A model generated the notes under the pieces. That model was not told where the DNA came from. It was given only the letters and a program-made list of their open reading frames with translations, and did not search any database. From Prevotella sp. (GTDB lineage Bacteria; Bacteroidota; Bacteroidia; Bacteroidales; Bacteroidaceae), in assembly GCA_017934525.1 (NCBI GenBank), contig JAGBJJ010000035.1, positions 1-45,503 of the forward strand: a DNA stretch of 45,503 nt, read 5' to 3'. The translations under genes and the position numbers were made by a program. This document shows, piece after piece, positions 14,657-23,392 of this stretch; position 1 is the stretch's first letter, and each line of letters starts with the position of its first letter.

Positions 14657-16504
14657 TCAGTGGCCCACGACCGTCTTCCTGACTGTGCCGTCGGCCTGTC
14701 TTATGATGACGATGCCGCGGTGATTGCGGCTCAGGGCCTGACCTGCCACATTGTAGCGGCCGGCGGGAGCCACATCGCGAGGCTGGCCGACGCTGCCGAG
14801 GGCCGACGGCGCAGAGCCGTAGGTGAGTCGCGGCGTGATACACATCGACACGGGGTCGTCGTCGTTGCGATACCAGCTGTAGGTGCCCAGCGGCTGGCCC
14901 GTGGTCATGTCTTCGTCGGCCAGCAGATGGTAGGTGGTGGAGCGGGCTCCCTCGTCGCGGCGCAGGCTCATGATGCTGATGGCCTCGTCGTCAGCAGGCT
15001 GGTCGAAGGGCCCTATGGTGACGAAGAAAGGCTGGTTGGTGGTCACTGCGGGCGAGAGCACGAAGCTGGTGGGCACCACGTCGGAGGTGCTGCTGGCCAG
15101 GCTGGCAGCTGCCATGGTGGCCGAGGCGAGCACATGGCCCGGCAATCCGTGCTCGTCGACGTCGCACAGCTGCACCGTGATGTCGCGGCCGGCTGCAGTG
15201 CCGATGTCGGTGCGGTAGAAATACACCTGCACGGTGTCGATAGTGACGGTCTCAGCCGGCTGGTCGTAAAGCTCGGCAAACGTCTGTATGCCCAGGTAGT
15301 TGGAGCCGGCATAGAAGCCGTAGAAGCCCAGCTGCAGCTCGCCCAGCTGGTCGTATTCGTCGATGTCGATGTTCCACACATACTGGCTCCCGCCGGCCTG
15401 CAGGGCACGCACCATGAAGTCGTTCGACGTGCCCACGCTGTTCTCCACCTCGAGCGTCATGCCGTAGAGGCCGGGCTCTTCGTAGATAACCACGGGGTGC
15501 TGCTCGCTGCTCTCAGCCGGTGTGCCCCCGGGGAAGGTCCAGTGCCACGAGGTAGGGTTGCCGCTTGACAGGTCGCGGTAGTGCAGGGGCTGGCCGGTAG
15601 GCACGAAGCGGGCCACCCAGGGCGACAGGTAGCCCTCGGCAGGCAGGCCGATGAGGGCCTGCGGGGCCTCTACTCCTACGTGCACGTAGCCACGGCGTAC
15701 GGCCGTGGCACTGCCGTCGGCCGTGGTGATGGTCAATTCCACGTCGTAGTCGCCGGCCGTGGGGTATACAACGGTGGGCGACGGGTCGCCCGAGGTGGCG
15801 GGCTGACCGCCCTGGAACTTCCACTGGCGGCTCGTCACATCACCCTCGGAAAGGTCGATGAAATGGACCGCCTGACCCTCGGCGATGCTGATGGTGCCGT
15901 CGGTGCTGTCGCTCAGCTGCGACAGACGGAAGCCGTCGACGGCCAGGTCCTCGCCGCCGGTGTATTGGAAGGCGAAGGTGGCCTTCATGCCTTCAAAGGC
16001 CGACAGGTCGATGGTGAACTTCTGCCACGACGGACCGGTGTAGGCGTTGTTCTGTGCCCAGAGGAAGCCGTTGAGCTCGTAGGCTATGCTGTCGCCCTCG
16101 GTGTCGGTGATGACAAACTTCCACGGATGGCCGAGGAGAAACACGGAGCGGAAGCAGGTGTAGAACTCAGCGACAGAGCGGGCCTTTATCTCGATGGCAG
16201 GCGAGGTGGCCACCTCGTCTTGCGTGGCATTGTCGTTGTAGCGGGCACAGAGCGAATAGCGGCTCTTGGCGTCGATGGCGCTGAAGGCCTTCTGTCCTGC
16301 ATAGGGTGGATTAGCCTCCATATACCACGTGAAGCGGCCGCTGGCCGTGGCCTTGTGGGTCCAGGTGGCGCTCTCCTCCTGGCTGTCCCAGCCCATCTCG
16401 TAGTAGGTCTCCATGGCCTCTTGGGCCGAGAAGCGTGCCGTCTGTGCCCCAGTGTGGACGAGGGCACAGACGGCGGCGCAGAGTGATAACACGGTTCGTT
16501 TCAT
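14657..16504 (-). CDS. Secreted PKD-domain protein with C-terminal sorting tail
   Basis: A 615-residue secreted protein. A signal peptide (about 1-20) is followed by a jelly-roll-like domain (about 25-210, ending VDGFRLSQL), two PKD-like domains (about 215-300 and 305-370, with WKFQGGQP and WHWTFPGGTP), and a further beta domain (about 375-570). It ends YNVAGQALSRNHRGIVIIRQADGTV, the kind of tail used for type IX-like export in Prevotella. No catalytic motif is recognised; adhesion or carbohydrate binding is possible. It lies between cydB (43 bp upstream) and the GH92 gene (35 bp downstream) without a clear promoter of its own. Confidence 0.8.
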   Translation of the reverse strand: MKRTVLSLCAAVCALVHTGAQTARFSAQEAMETYYEMGWDSQEESATWTHKATASGRFTWYMEANPPYAGQKAFSAIDAKSRYSLCARYNDNATQDEVATSPAIEIKARSVAEFYTCFRSVFLLGHPWKFVITDTEGDSIAYELNGFLWAQNNAYTGPSWQKFTIDLSAFEGMKATFAFQYTGGEDLAVDGFRLSQLSDSTDGTISIAEGQAVHFIDLSEGDVTSRQWKFQGGQPATSGDPSPTVVYPTAGDYDVELTITTADGSATAVRRGYVHVGVEAPQALIGLPAEGYLSPWVARFVPTGQPLHYRDLSSGNPTSWHWTFPGGTPAESSEQHPVVIYEEPGLYGMTLEVENSVGTSNDFMVRALQAGGSQYVWNIDIDEYDQLGELQLGFYGFYAGSNYLGIQTFAELYDQPAETVTIDTVQVYFYRTDIGTAAGRDITVQLCDVDEHGLPGHVLASATMAAASLASSTSDVVPTSFVLSPAVTTNQPFFVTIGPFDQPADDEAISIMSLRRDEGARSTTYHLLADEDMTTGQPLGTYSWYRNDDDPVSMCITPRLTYGSAPSALGSVGQPRDVAPAGRYNVAGQALSRNHRGIVIIRQADGTVRKTVVGH

Positions 16505-16547
16505 AGAATGGCGTTAGTTGGTGGATACAGTTATTGACTGGCGGCAA

Positions 16548-17699
16548 TCAATAGGCGTGGTCAGACTGCAGCTCGTCTTTGTCGAGCTGTTTCTTGTCGA
16601 TAGCCCGCCAGCAGTAGACAATGTAAGCTAGCACAAAAGGCACAAGAAGCGACACCCAGAACATGGTGCGCAGGGTGAACTCGCTCGACGAGGAGTTGGC
16701 GATGGTGAGCGACGACTGCAGGTCGGCCGTCGAGGGGTAGTAGGCCGTCATGTTCCATCCTGCACAGAGCAGCAGGCAGAGCACGGTGAGCACCGTGCCG
16801 CAGCCCGTGAGCCAGATGCCGTCGTTATTGCCCTGCAGCGCGTTGCGTACAATGCCCCATAGCACGAAGATGATGCCTGAGACGAGGAATATCAGCACGA
16901 CGGGCATGTCGAGCAGGTTGTGCAGATACTTCATGGGCTCCACGACGATGGTGCCGTCGGCAGTGTAGGCATAGCCATCCTTCAGCAGCAGGTGTATCAG
17001 ATAGGCCACAAAGAGCAGGACGAAGGGCACCGACGTGCCGACGAGGCGGACGGAGCCGCGCGAGCGGATGTCCTCGTCGGCCACGTTGTTCATCACGTAG
17101 AGCGTGCCCAGCGTGCGGGCCAGGAAGACCACGGCCAGGCCAAACACCAGCACCCAGGGGTTGAGCAAGGCGTCGAGCCCGTGCGATGCGTTGGCCCAGC
17201 GGCTGATGGCCTCGCCCGAGCCTTCAGCGAGGAGGGGTGATGTCATCGTGGTCTTGTCGACGATGAAGTTGCTGCCCTCGAAGAAGGTGGCCACGGCACC
17301 GCCCAGCAGCAGCGGGCCCACAAGGCCGTTGAGCACCAGGAAGAACTGGAAGGGGCGCGGGCCGAGGAAGTTGCCCAGCTTATGCTGGAACTCGTAGCTG
17401 ACGGCCTGCAGCACAAAGGTGAAGAGGATAATCATCCACAGCCAGTAGGCACCGCCGAACGAGGTGCTGTAGAACAAGGGGAACGAGGCGAAGAAGGCGC
17501 CGCCGAAGGTGACGAGTGTGGTGAAGGTGAATTCCCACTTGCGGCCGGTGCTGTTGATGACCAGCCGTCGGCCCTCGTCGGTCCAGCCGAGAGAGCGTAT
17601 CATGGAGTTGGCTCCCTGCACGAAGAGCAGGAAGACGAGCAGTGCACCGAGCAGCGATACGATGAACCACCAATAGTGTTGCAGAAATGTGTAGGTCAT
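16548..17699 (-). CDS. cydB: Cytochrome bd oxidase subunit II
   Basis: A 383-residue inner-membrane protein with about nine hydrophobic segments, matching CydB in length and layout. It starts MTYTFLQHYWWFIVSLLGALLVFLLFVQGAN; the N-terminal helix holds the conserved GAN and following segment. With CydA it forms the quinol oxidase that reduces oxygen at very high affinity, which protects an anaerobe at low oxygen. It starts 31 bp after cydA and is clearly co-transcribed with it. Confidence 0.93.
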   Translation of the reverse strand: MTYTFLQHYWWFIVSLLGALLVFLLFVQGANSMIRSLGWTDEGRRLVINSTGRKWEFTFTTLVTFGGAFFASFPLFYSTSFGGAYWLWMIILFTFVLQAVSYEFQHKLGNFLGPRPFQFFLVLNGLVGPLLLGGAVATFFEGSNFIVDKTTMTSPLLAEGSGEAISRWANASHGLDALLNPWVLVFGLAVVFLARTLGTLYVMNNVADEDIRSRGSVRLVGTSVPFVLLFVAYLIHLLLKDGYAYTADGTIVVEPMKYLHNLLDMPVVLIFLVSGIIFVLWGIVRNALQGNNDGIWLTGCGTVLTVLCLLLCAGWNMTAYYPSTADLQSSLTIANSSSSEFTLRTMFWVSLLVPFVLAYIVYCWRAIDKKQLDKDELQSDHAY

Positions 17700-17730
17700 A
17701 TATGAGTCTTGGGTTTTAATGTTTGGATAA

Positions 17731-19356
17731 TCAGCCTTCGTAATTCTTAATCTGCTTCAGCAGGATGTTGATTTCTACGGCCAGCATTGCGGTGAAGAGG
17801 ACCAGGAAGAGACAGAACGTGATGATGACACTGCCAGAGTGGAGGTCGCTGACGGCAGCCCAGGTGGGCAGCATGTCCTGAATGGTCCAGGGCTGACGGC
17901 CGAACTCTGCCACCAGCCAGCCGCTCTCAGAGCAGATGTAGGCCAGGGGCACCAAGGCGATGGCCAGCCAGTAGTGCCACTTGGGCAGACCGCTGATGTC
18001 GTGCATGTCGGCATGCGTCTCGGGCAGCAGACCGAAGGCGGCCAGCAGGCGCCGCGTCAGTAGCGACAGGAAGGGAACCTTAAACGACAGCAGCGTCATG
18101 ACGGCAAAGAAAAGGATGAACACGCAGCCCAGGCCTACCATGATGCGGAAGGCCCAGAAGTTGACGGGGACATAAGGCACGACGTCGTGCTTGTCTTTGA
18201 TAAATCCATAGCCCATGTACTGGATGTTCTCTTGCAGGGCTCCGTAGTATTCGCCCGCCATGTCGTCGCCGTCTTTGACGGCCTGGCGATAGGCTGCGAG
18301 GGCGGCAATAGCTTCCTTGCCGCGCTCCATCTTCTCCTCGACAGAAGGCTCCACGGTGCCGTCGGGGGCAGTGTAGCCGTTGAGCAGGTCGTTGATGCCA
18401 GGCACGAAGCCGTGCGGGTCGTTCGTAGCCATGATGCTCAGGGCATAGGGTATGTCGAGCTTCAGCGGGGCCTCGGCCTCGTTCTCATAGTCGGGCTGGC
18501 GCAGCGGGTTGAGCCATGCAATGGCCGTCAGTCCCTGGTCGGTGCCGCCGTTGTAGAGAGCCTCCATGGCAGCCAGTTTCATGGGCTGCACCTTGGCCAC
18601 CTGCTGACCGCTGATGTGGCCGGTGAAGGCTGCGCCGAGCGAGGCGATGAGTCCCACGACGACCGCAATCCTGATGCTCTCCTTGGCCAGACGCACGTGG
18701 CGCCGCTTCATGAGGAACCACGAGCTGACGGCAACGACGAAGACGGCGCCGATGATCCACGATGAGATGACCGTGTGGCAGAACTTGCCCACGGCGAAAG
18801 GCGAGAAGGCCACGGCCAAGAAGTCGACCATCTCGTTGCGCATGGTGTCGGGGTTGAACTCGCAGCCCACAGGATTCTGCATCCAGGCGTTGGCCACCAG
18901 AATCCACCAGGCAGAGATGGTGGCGCCCAGGCCGGTGAGCCACGTGGAGGCTAAGTGGAAGCCACGGCTGACCTTTTTCCAGCCGAAGTACATCACGGCC
19001 ACAAACGTCGACTCCATGAAGAAGGCCACGATGCCCTCGATGGCGAGCGGGGCACCGAAGATGTCGCCCACGAACCAGGAGTAGTTCGACCAGTTGGTGC
19101 CAAACTCAAACTCGAGGATGATGCCGGTGGCCACACCCATGGCGAAGTTAATGCCGAAGAGGCGTTGCCAGAACTGTGCGGTGCGCTTCCAGAAGTCATC
19201 ACCCTTCTTGTAGTAGATGGTCTCGGCGATGCCCATAATCACGGCCAGACCGAGCGTCAGCGGCACGAAGAGCCAGTGGTAGATGGCCGTCAGGGCAAAC
19301 TGAGCCCTCGACCAGTCGATGGTACCGGCGTCGATGCTTAAAAGGATGTTGTGCAT
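17731..19356 (-). CDS. cydA: Cytochrome bd oxidase subunit I
   Basis: A 541-residue inner-membrane subunit that carries the haems and the quinol site. His27 (AIYHWLF), His194 (KFCHTVIS) and Met406 (FRIMVG) stand where CydA has its haem ligands, and GWLVAEFGRQPW near the C-terminus is a hallmark of the family. The quinol loop lies around residues 250-390. It follows the DUF4492 gene by 39 bp and precedes cydB by 31 bp. Electrons would come from menaquinol. Confidence 0.95.
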   Translation of the reverse strand: MHNILLSIDAGTIDWSRAQFALTAIYHWLFVPLTLGLAVIMGIAETIYYKKGDDFWKRTAQFWQRLFGINFAMGVATGIILEFEFGTNWSNYSWFVGDIFGAPLAIEGIVAFFMESTFVAVMYFGWKKVSRGFHLASTWLTGLGATISAWWILVANAWMQNPVGCEFNPDTMRNEMVDFLAVAFSPFAVGKFCHTVISSWIIGAVFVVAVSSWFLMKRRHVRLAKESIRIAVVVGLIASLGAAFTGHISGQQVAKVQPMKLAAMEALYNGGTDQGLTAIAWLNPLRQPDYENEAEAPLKLDIPYALSIMATNDPHGFVPGINDLLNGYTAPDGTVEPSVEEKMERGKEAIAALAAYRQAVKDGDDMAGEYYGALQENIQYMGYGFIKDKHDVVPYVPVNFWAFRIMVGLGCVFILFFAVMTLLSFKVPFLSLLTRRLLAAFGLLPETHADMHDISGLPKWHYWLAIALVPLAYICSESGWLVAEFGRQPWTIQDMLPTWAAVSDLHSGSVIITFCLFLVLFTAMLAVEINILLKQIKNYEG

Positions 19357-19395
19357 AGTGTTGATTTTTATTTAGTTTGTGATTTTCTGCAGTAG

Positions 19396-19620
19396 TCAGC
19401 GGGCCGAGCGGTCTACGAGCTCGGTGGCCACGTAGACGGCTTCACCGCCCTCATCAGCGTGCTGCTTCAGGAAGTCGGGAAAGAAGAACACCTTCAGCAC
19501 GGCGAAGATGATGAAGAGTTTGATTAGGATGATGGCCCATAGCGTGCGCCCCAGCGTCATGCTGCGGAACCCATCGTAGTAGAGGTGGAAAACGCGATAA
19601 AGAAAACTGTCTCTTCGCAT
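19396..19620 (-). CDS. DUF4492 small membrane protein, first gene of the cyd operon
   Basis: A 74-residue protein with a basic N-terminus, a single membrane helix (about 27-47, LWAIILIKLFIIFAVLKVFFF) and a short C-terminal tail. Proteins of this family (DUF4492) stand directly before cydA in Bacteroidetes. By position and size it may be a small accessory subunit of the bd oxidase, like CydX in Escherichia coli, but it is not homologous by eye and the role is inferred. Confidence 0.85.
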   Translation of the reverse strand: MRRDSFLYRVFHLYYDGFRSMTLGRTLWAIILIKLFIIFAVLKVFFFPDFLKQHADEGGEAVYVATELVDRSAR

Positions 19621-19653
19621 AGGCCCTATAGTTTTGTTTTTAGTTTACAGCCA

Positions 19654-19684
19654 CAAAGATAGGTATTTTCTTTCTAATCGCCAA
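19654..19684 (-). promoter_or_regulatory. Promoter of the DUF4492-cydAB operon
   Basis: TTG (19684-19682), 20 bp, TATCTTTG (19661-19654) on the minus strand; the first ATG is 33 bases downstream. Confidence 0.7.
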
Positions 19685-19830
19685 AAATATATTGCCTTTT
19701 GTGCAAAAATATTTCTTTTACATGCTTTGGCCGAGGCCGTGCCGCCGTCGCGCTGCCTTCGTTTTGCAGTATTAGTTGTCCTTTTTTTCTATAAATATAT
19801 TAATTAAGGTTTAAGAGAAGGGCCTTTTCT

Positions 19831-19860
19831 TTGTCGATTCGCAAAAAACTTGTAATTTTG
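19831..19860 (+). promoter_or_regulatory. Promoter of the coiled-coil/TolC/HlyD/ABC operon
   Basis: TTG (19831-19833), 19 bp, TAATTTTG (19853-19860); the ATG at 19880 follows after 19 bases. The 145 bases between this and the divergent cyd promoter hold nothing else I recognise. Confidence 0.75.
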
Positions 19861-19879
19861 CAGTCAAAAAACATACAAA

Positions 19880-20758
19880 ATGGAGATGAAAAAGATATGG
19901 ATAGCAGTGGCCGCCCTGGCCATTATCGCTCTGGCCATCGTAGCCTTTATGCTGCATCGCAGCAACCGGCAGCTGGAGCAGGAGAAGCAAGACATGCAGG
20001 AGCTGGCCGAGCTCGACAAGCAAGAGATGGAGAACGAGTACGAGCGCTTTGCCCTGCAATATAGCGAGATGATGACCAGCATCAACAACGACTCGCTCAT
20101 AGCACAGCTCACACAGGAGCAGATGCGCACGCAGCAGCTGCTGGAAGAGCTGAAGCAGGTGAAAGCCAGCGACGCCCGCGAGATTGCCCGCCTGAAGAAG
20201 GAGCTGGCCGCCGTGCGCGAAGTGCTGCGCTCATATATACGCCAGGTAGACTCGCTGAACCGCGAGAACCAGAGCCTGAAGCAGGAGAACCAGCGCGTCA
20301 GCGACCAGCTGGCTGCCAGCAACCGCACCAATGAGGGGTTGCAGCAGGAGAAACAGTCGCTCACCGAGAAAGTAGCCATCGCCGCACAGCTCGACGCCAC
20401 CGCCATCAGCATGACGCCACTGAACAAGCACTCGAGGGCTGCCAAGAAGATGAAAGACTGCAAGACGCTGCAGGTGAGCTTCAACATAGCCCGCAACGTG
20501 ACGGCGCAAAACGGCAACCGCACCCTCTACGTGCGCATCCAGACGCCGGCCGGCACCGTGCTCAGCAGTGGCGGCACCTTCCCCTATGAGAACCGCCAGC
20601 TGGAGTATTCGATGAAGAAAACCATTGAGTACAGCGGCGAGGAGACACCCGTCACTACCTACTGGCAGGTGAGCGAGTTTCTCGACGCCGGCGACTATCG
20701 CGTCAGCATCTTTGCCGACGGCAACATGATTGGGTCGCGCACGTTTAGTTTTAAATAA
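19880..20758 (+). CDS. Membrane-anchored coiled-coil protein
   Basis: A 292-residue protein with an N-terminal membrane helix (about 5-25), a long coiled coil (about 28-165, rich in Gln, Glu and Leu with heptad spacing) and a C-terminal beta-rich domain (about 185-292, with TLYVRIQTPAGTVL and YRVSIFADGNMIGSRTFSF). The helix orientation places the coiled coil outside the inner membrane. I do not recognise a named family. It is first in an operon with TolC, HlyD and ABC permease genes (23 bp gap to the next), so it may help span or stabilise the export machine; that is inference from position. Confidence 0.8.
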   Translation: MEMKKIWIAVAALAIIALAIVAFMLHRSNRQLEQEKQDMQELAELDKQEMENEYERFALQYSEMMTSINNDSLIAQLTQEQMRTQQLLEELKQVKASDAREIARLKKELAAVREVLRSYIRQVDSLNRENQSLKQENQRVSDQLAASNRTNEGLQQEKQSLTEKVAIAAQLDATAISMTPLNKHSRAAKKMKDCKTLQVSFNIARNVTAQNGNRTLYVRIQTPAGTVLSSGGTFPYENRQLEYSMKKTIEYSGEETPVTTYWQVSEFLDAGDYRVSIFADGNMIGSRTFSFK

Positions 20759-20781
20759 TTGACCATTGACAATCGGAGAAC

Positions 20782-22305
20782 ATGAAAAAGTGTTTTATCA
20801 TCGGGGCTTGTCTGATGGCCATGGGCACCGTGCCTATGGCCGGACAGCGGCTGCTATCGCTCGACTCCTGTCGCGCCATGGCTCTGCGCAGCAACAAGCA
20901 GATGAGCGTGGCCCGCGTGAAGCAAGACGTGGCCACCAATCTGCGCAAGTCGGCCCGTACCAAGTATCTGCCCCATGTGTCGGCACTGGGCACCTACCAG
21001 TGGACCAGCGAGGAGATATCCATTCTCAACGACGAACAGAAAGGCTTCCTGTCGCATCTCGGCACTAATGCCACCACACCCCTGCAAGGCCTCGGCCAGG
21101 GGCTGCAGACGCAGCTCGGCCAGCTGGGTCAGCTGCTGGGCCAGCTCGGCGTGCCCATGGAGGCCTTCCAGCAGATGGCCGGACAGATGCAGCAACAGAT
21201 GGGCCAGACCCTCACCAACACGGTAGGCCTGCTCGACACCGAGGGGCAGAAGATAGTGGATGCCTTCCGCACCGACACACGCAATATCTTTGCCGGATCC
21301 ATCCTCGTCACGCAGCCTGTCTTCATGGGCGGCGCCATCAAGGCGCTCAACCGTCTGGCCGACATCAACGAGGAGATGGCCGACAATACCGCCGAGACCC
21401 GCCGCCAGGCCATCATCTATGCCATCGACCAGGCCTACTGGCAGGTGGTGTCGCTGAAGCATAAGAAGCGGTTGGCCGAGAGCTATCTGGAGCTGATACG
21501 CAAGCTCGACGGCGACGTGCAGAAGATGATTGACGAGGGCGTGGCCACGCGCAGCGAGGGGCTGAGCGTCAGCGTGAAGGTGAACGAGGCAGAGATGACC
21601 CTGCAGAAAGTAGACAACGGACTGACGCTCTCGAAGATGCTGCTCTGCCAGATGGTGGGTCTGCCCACCAACGAGCCCGTGGTGCTGGCTGAGGAAGATG
21701 CCGACCATGTGGCTGTGGTTACGCTGCGCCCTGAGCTCGATGTAGACCAGGCCGTGGAGAACAGACCCGAACTGAAAATGCTGGGCAACGTGGTCGACAT
21801 GACGCGCCAGGCCACCAACATACTGAAGGCCGCCAACCTGCCGCAGGTGGCCCTCACGGGCGGCTATGCCGTGAGCAACCCCAACGTGCTCAATGGCTTT
21901 GAGAAGAAGTTCGGCGGATTCTTCAATGTGGGGCTGCTCGTACGTATACCCATCTGGAACTGGGGCGATGTGGCCTACAAGGTGCGTGCCTCGAAGGGTG
22001 CCACGGCCATTGCCAACCTGGAGCTGGAGGAGGCCCGCGAGAAGATAGAGCTGCAAGTCAACCAGTCGTCGTTCCGTGTGGACGAGGCCAACAAACGTCT
22101 GGCCCTGGCCGAGGCAAGCATCAAGCGTGCCGACGAGAATCTGCGCACGGCCAACCTCGGTTTCAGCGAGGGCGTAATAGCTCCCACCGTGGTTATGGAG
22201 GCGCAGACGGCATGGCTTCAGGCCCGTTCGCAGAAAATCGACGCCGAAATCGACGTGCGTCTCTCGCAGTCGGATTTGCAAAAGGCCCTGGGCACTTTAC
22301 AATAA
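20782..22305 (+). CDS. TolC-family outer membrane efflux protein
   Basis: A 507-residue outer-membrane channel with a signal peptide (about 1-21). The two halves each carry the long helical hairpins of the OEP fold (for example RRQAIIYAIDQAYWQVVSLK and NLELEEAREKIELQV). An unusual Gln/Gly/Leu-rich insert (about 97-147, QGLQTQLGQLGQLLGQLG) sits in the first half. It would connect with the HlyD-type adaptor encoded next (69 bp gap) to form an export channel. Confidence 0.9.
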   Translation: MKKCFIIGACLMAMGTVPMAGQRLLSLDSCRAMALRSNKQMSVARVKQDVATNLRKSARTKYLPHVSALGTYQWTSEEISILNDEQKGFLSHLGTNATTPLQGLGQGLQTQLGQLGQLLGQLGVPMEAFQQMAGQMQQQMGQTLTNTVGLLDTEGQKIVDAFRTDTRNIFAGSILVTQPVFMGGAIKALNRLADINEEMADNTAETRRQAIIYAIDQAYWQVVSLKHKKRLAESYLELIRKLDGDVQKMIDEGVATRSEGLSVSVKVNEAEMTLQKVDNGLTLSKMLLCQMVGLPTNEPVVLAEEDADHVAVVTLRPELDVDQAVENRPELKMLGNVVDMTRQATNILKAANLPQVALTGGYAVSNPNVLNGFEKKFGGFFNVGLLVRIPIWNWGDVAYKVRASKGATAIANLELEEAREKIELQVNQSSFRVDEANKRLALAEASIKRADENLRTANLGFSEGVIAPTVVMEAQTAWLQARSQKIDAEIDVRLSQSDLQKALGTLQ

Positions 22306-22374
22306 CCACCTTTCCATCGTAATACCGTAATATCGAAATATCGTTATCCCGAAATCTCGAAAAAAGAAAAGAAT

Positions 22375-23364
22375 ATGACCACTCAAGCAAAAAAACAACA
22401 TAACAACATCCTTCTGGCCATCCTCGGTTTTGCAGCCGTGGTGGCCATCGTAGCCATCATCGGTTTCTTCGTGCTCGACCGCGACCCCGAAATCATTCAG
22501 GGACAGGTGGAGGTTGGCGAGTATCGCGTGTCGAGCAAGGTGCCCGGACGTATACTCGAAATTCGTGTCAAGGAGGGCGACTTCGTACATGCCGGCGACA
22601 CGCTGGCCATTCTCGATGCACCTGAGGTGCAGGCCAAGATGGCTCAGGCCCGTGGCGCAGAGCAGGGCGCCTCGGCCCTGGAGCAGATGGCGAAGAACGG
22701 TGCGCGCAAGGAGCAGGTGCAGGGCGCCTACCAGCTGCTGCAGCAGGCCAAGGCCGGGCTGGAGATTGCAGAGAAGTCGTATGGCCGTGTGCAGCGCCTC
22801 TACGACGAGGGTGTGATGAGTGCCCAAAAACGCGACGAGGCGCTGGCCATGTATAAGTCGGCTCAGGCCCAGATGAGGGCCGCCCAGAGCCAGTATGACA
22901 TGGCCGTCAACGGCGCACGCCGCGAGGAGAAGATGGCCGCTCAGGCTCAGGTGGAGCGTGCGCGCGGCGCCGTGCAAGAGGTGAATGCCTACATCGGTGA
23001 GACGGTGCAGACGGCCCAGATGGACGGCGAGGTGAGCTCTATCTATCCGAAGGTGGGCGAGCTGGTGGGCACCGGCAGTCCTATCATGACCATCTCGCTG
23101 ATGGACGATCTCTGGGGCACGTTTAATGTGCGCGAGGACCAGCTGGGCGACATGCAGGTGGGCCGCGAGTTTACTGCTTTTGTGCCCGCATTCAACAAAG
23201 AGGTGAAGATGAAGGTGTATCACCTGAAAGACCAGGGCAGCTATGCGGTGTGGAAGGCCACCAAGGCCAGTGGCCAGTATGACCTGAAGACTTTTGAAGT
23301 GAAAGCCCGTCCCGTAGGCAAGCTTGAAGGGCTCCGCCCGGGAATGAGCCTTGTGGTGAGATAG
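22375..23364 (+). CDS. HlyD-family membrane fusion (periplasmic adaptor) protein
   Basis: A 329-residue adaptor with an N-terminal membrane anchor (about 15-38), the first half of a lipoyl-like domain (VSSKVPGRILEIRVKEGDFV, about 55-75), a helical hairpin (about 80-205) and the second lipoyl half (DGEVSSIYPKVGELVGTG), then a beta-barrel domain. It links the inner-membrane permeases encoded next to the TolC protein encoded before. The gap before it (22306-22374) holds a short run of similar ATATCG-like words and no hairpin terminator. Confidence 0.92.
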   Translation: MTTQAKKQHNNILLAILGFAAVVAIVAIIGFFVLDRDPEIIQGQVEVGEYRVSSKVPGRILEIRVKEGDFVHAGDTLAILDAPEVQAKMAQARGAEQGASALEQMAKNGARKEQVQGAYQLLQQAKAGLEIAEKSYGRVQRLYDEGVMSAQKRDEALAMYKSAQAQMRAAQSQYDMAVNGARREEKMAAQAQVERARGAVQEVNAYIGETVQTAQMDGEVSSIYPKVGELVGTGSPIMTISLMDDLWGTFNVREDQLGDMQVGREFTAFVPAFNKEVKMKVYHLKDQGSYAVWKATKASGQYDLKTFEVKARPVGKLEGLRPGMSLVVR

Positions 23365-23392
23365 TTGCTTAATTGATTTTGAGAAGAGGTTA

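Noticed and set aside
19685-19830. Small RNA or riboswitch between the cyd and exporter promoters
   Set aside because: I saw no stable stem or known aptamer pattern, only AT-rich sequence.
20854-22281. Antisense open frame opposite tolC
   Set aside because: Composition typical of a reverse shadow; the TolC reading has a signal peptide and family motifs.
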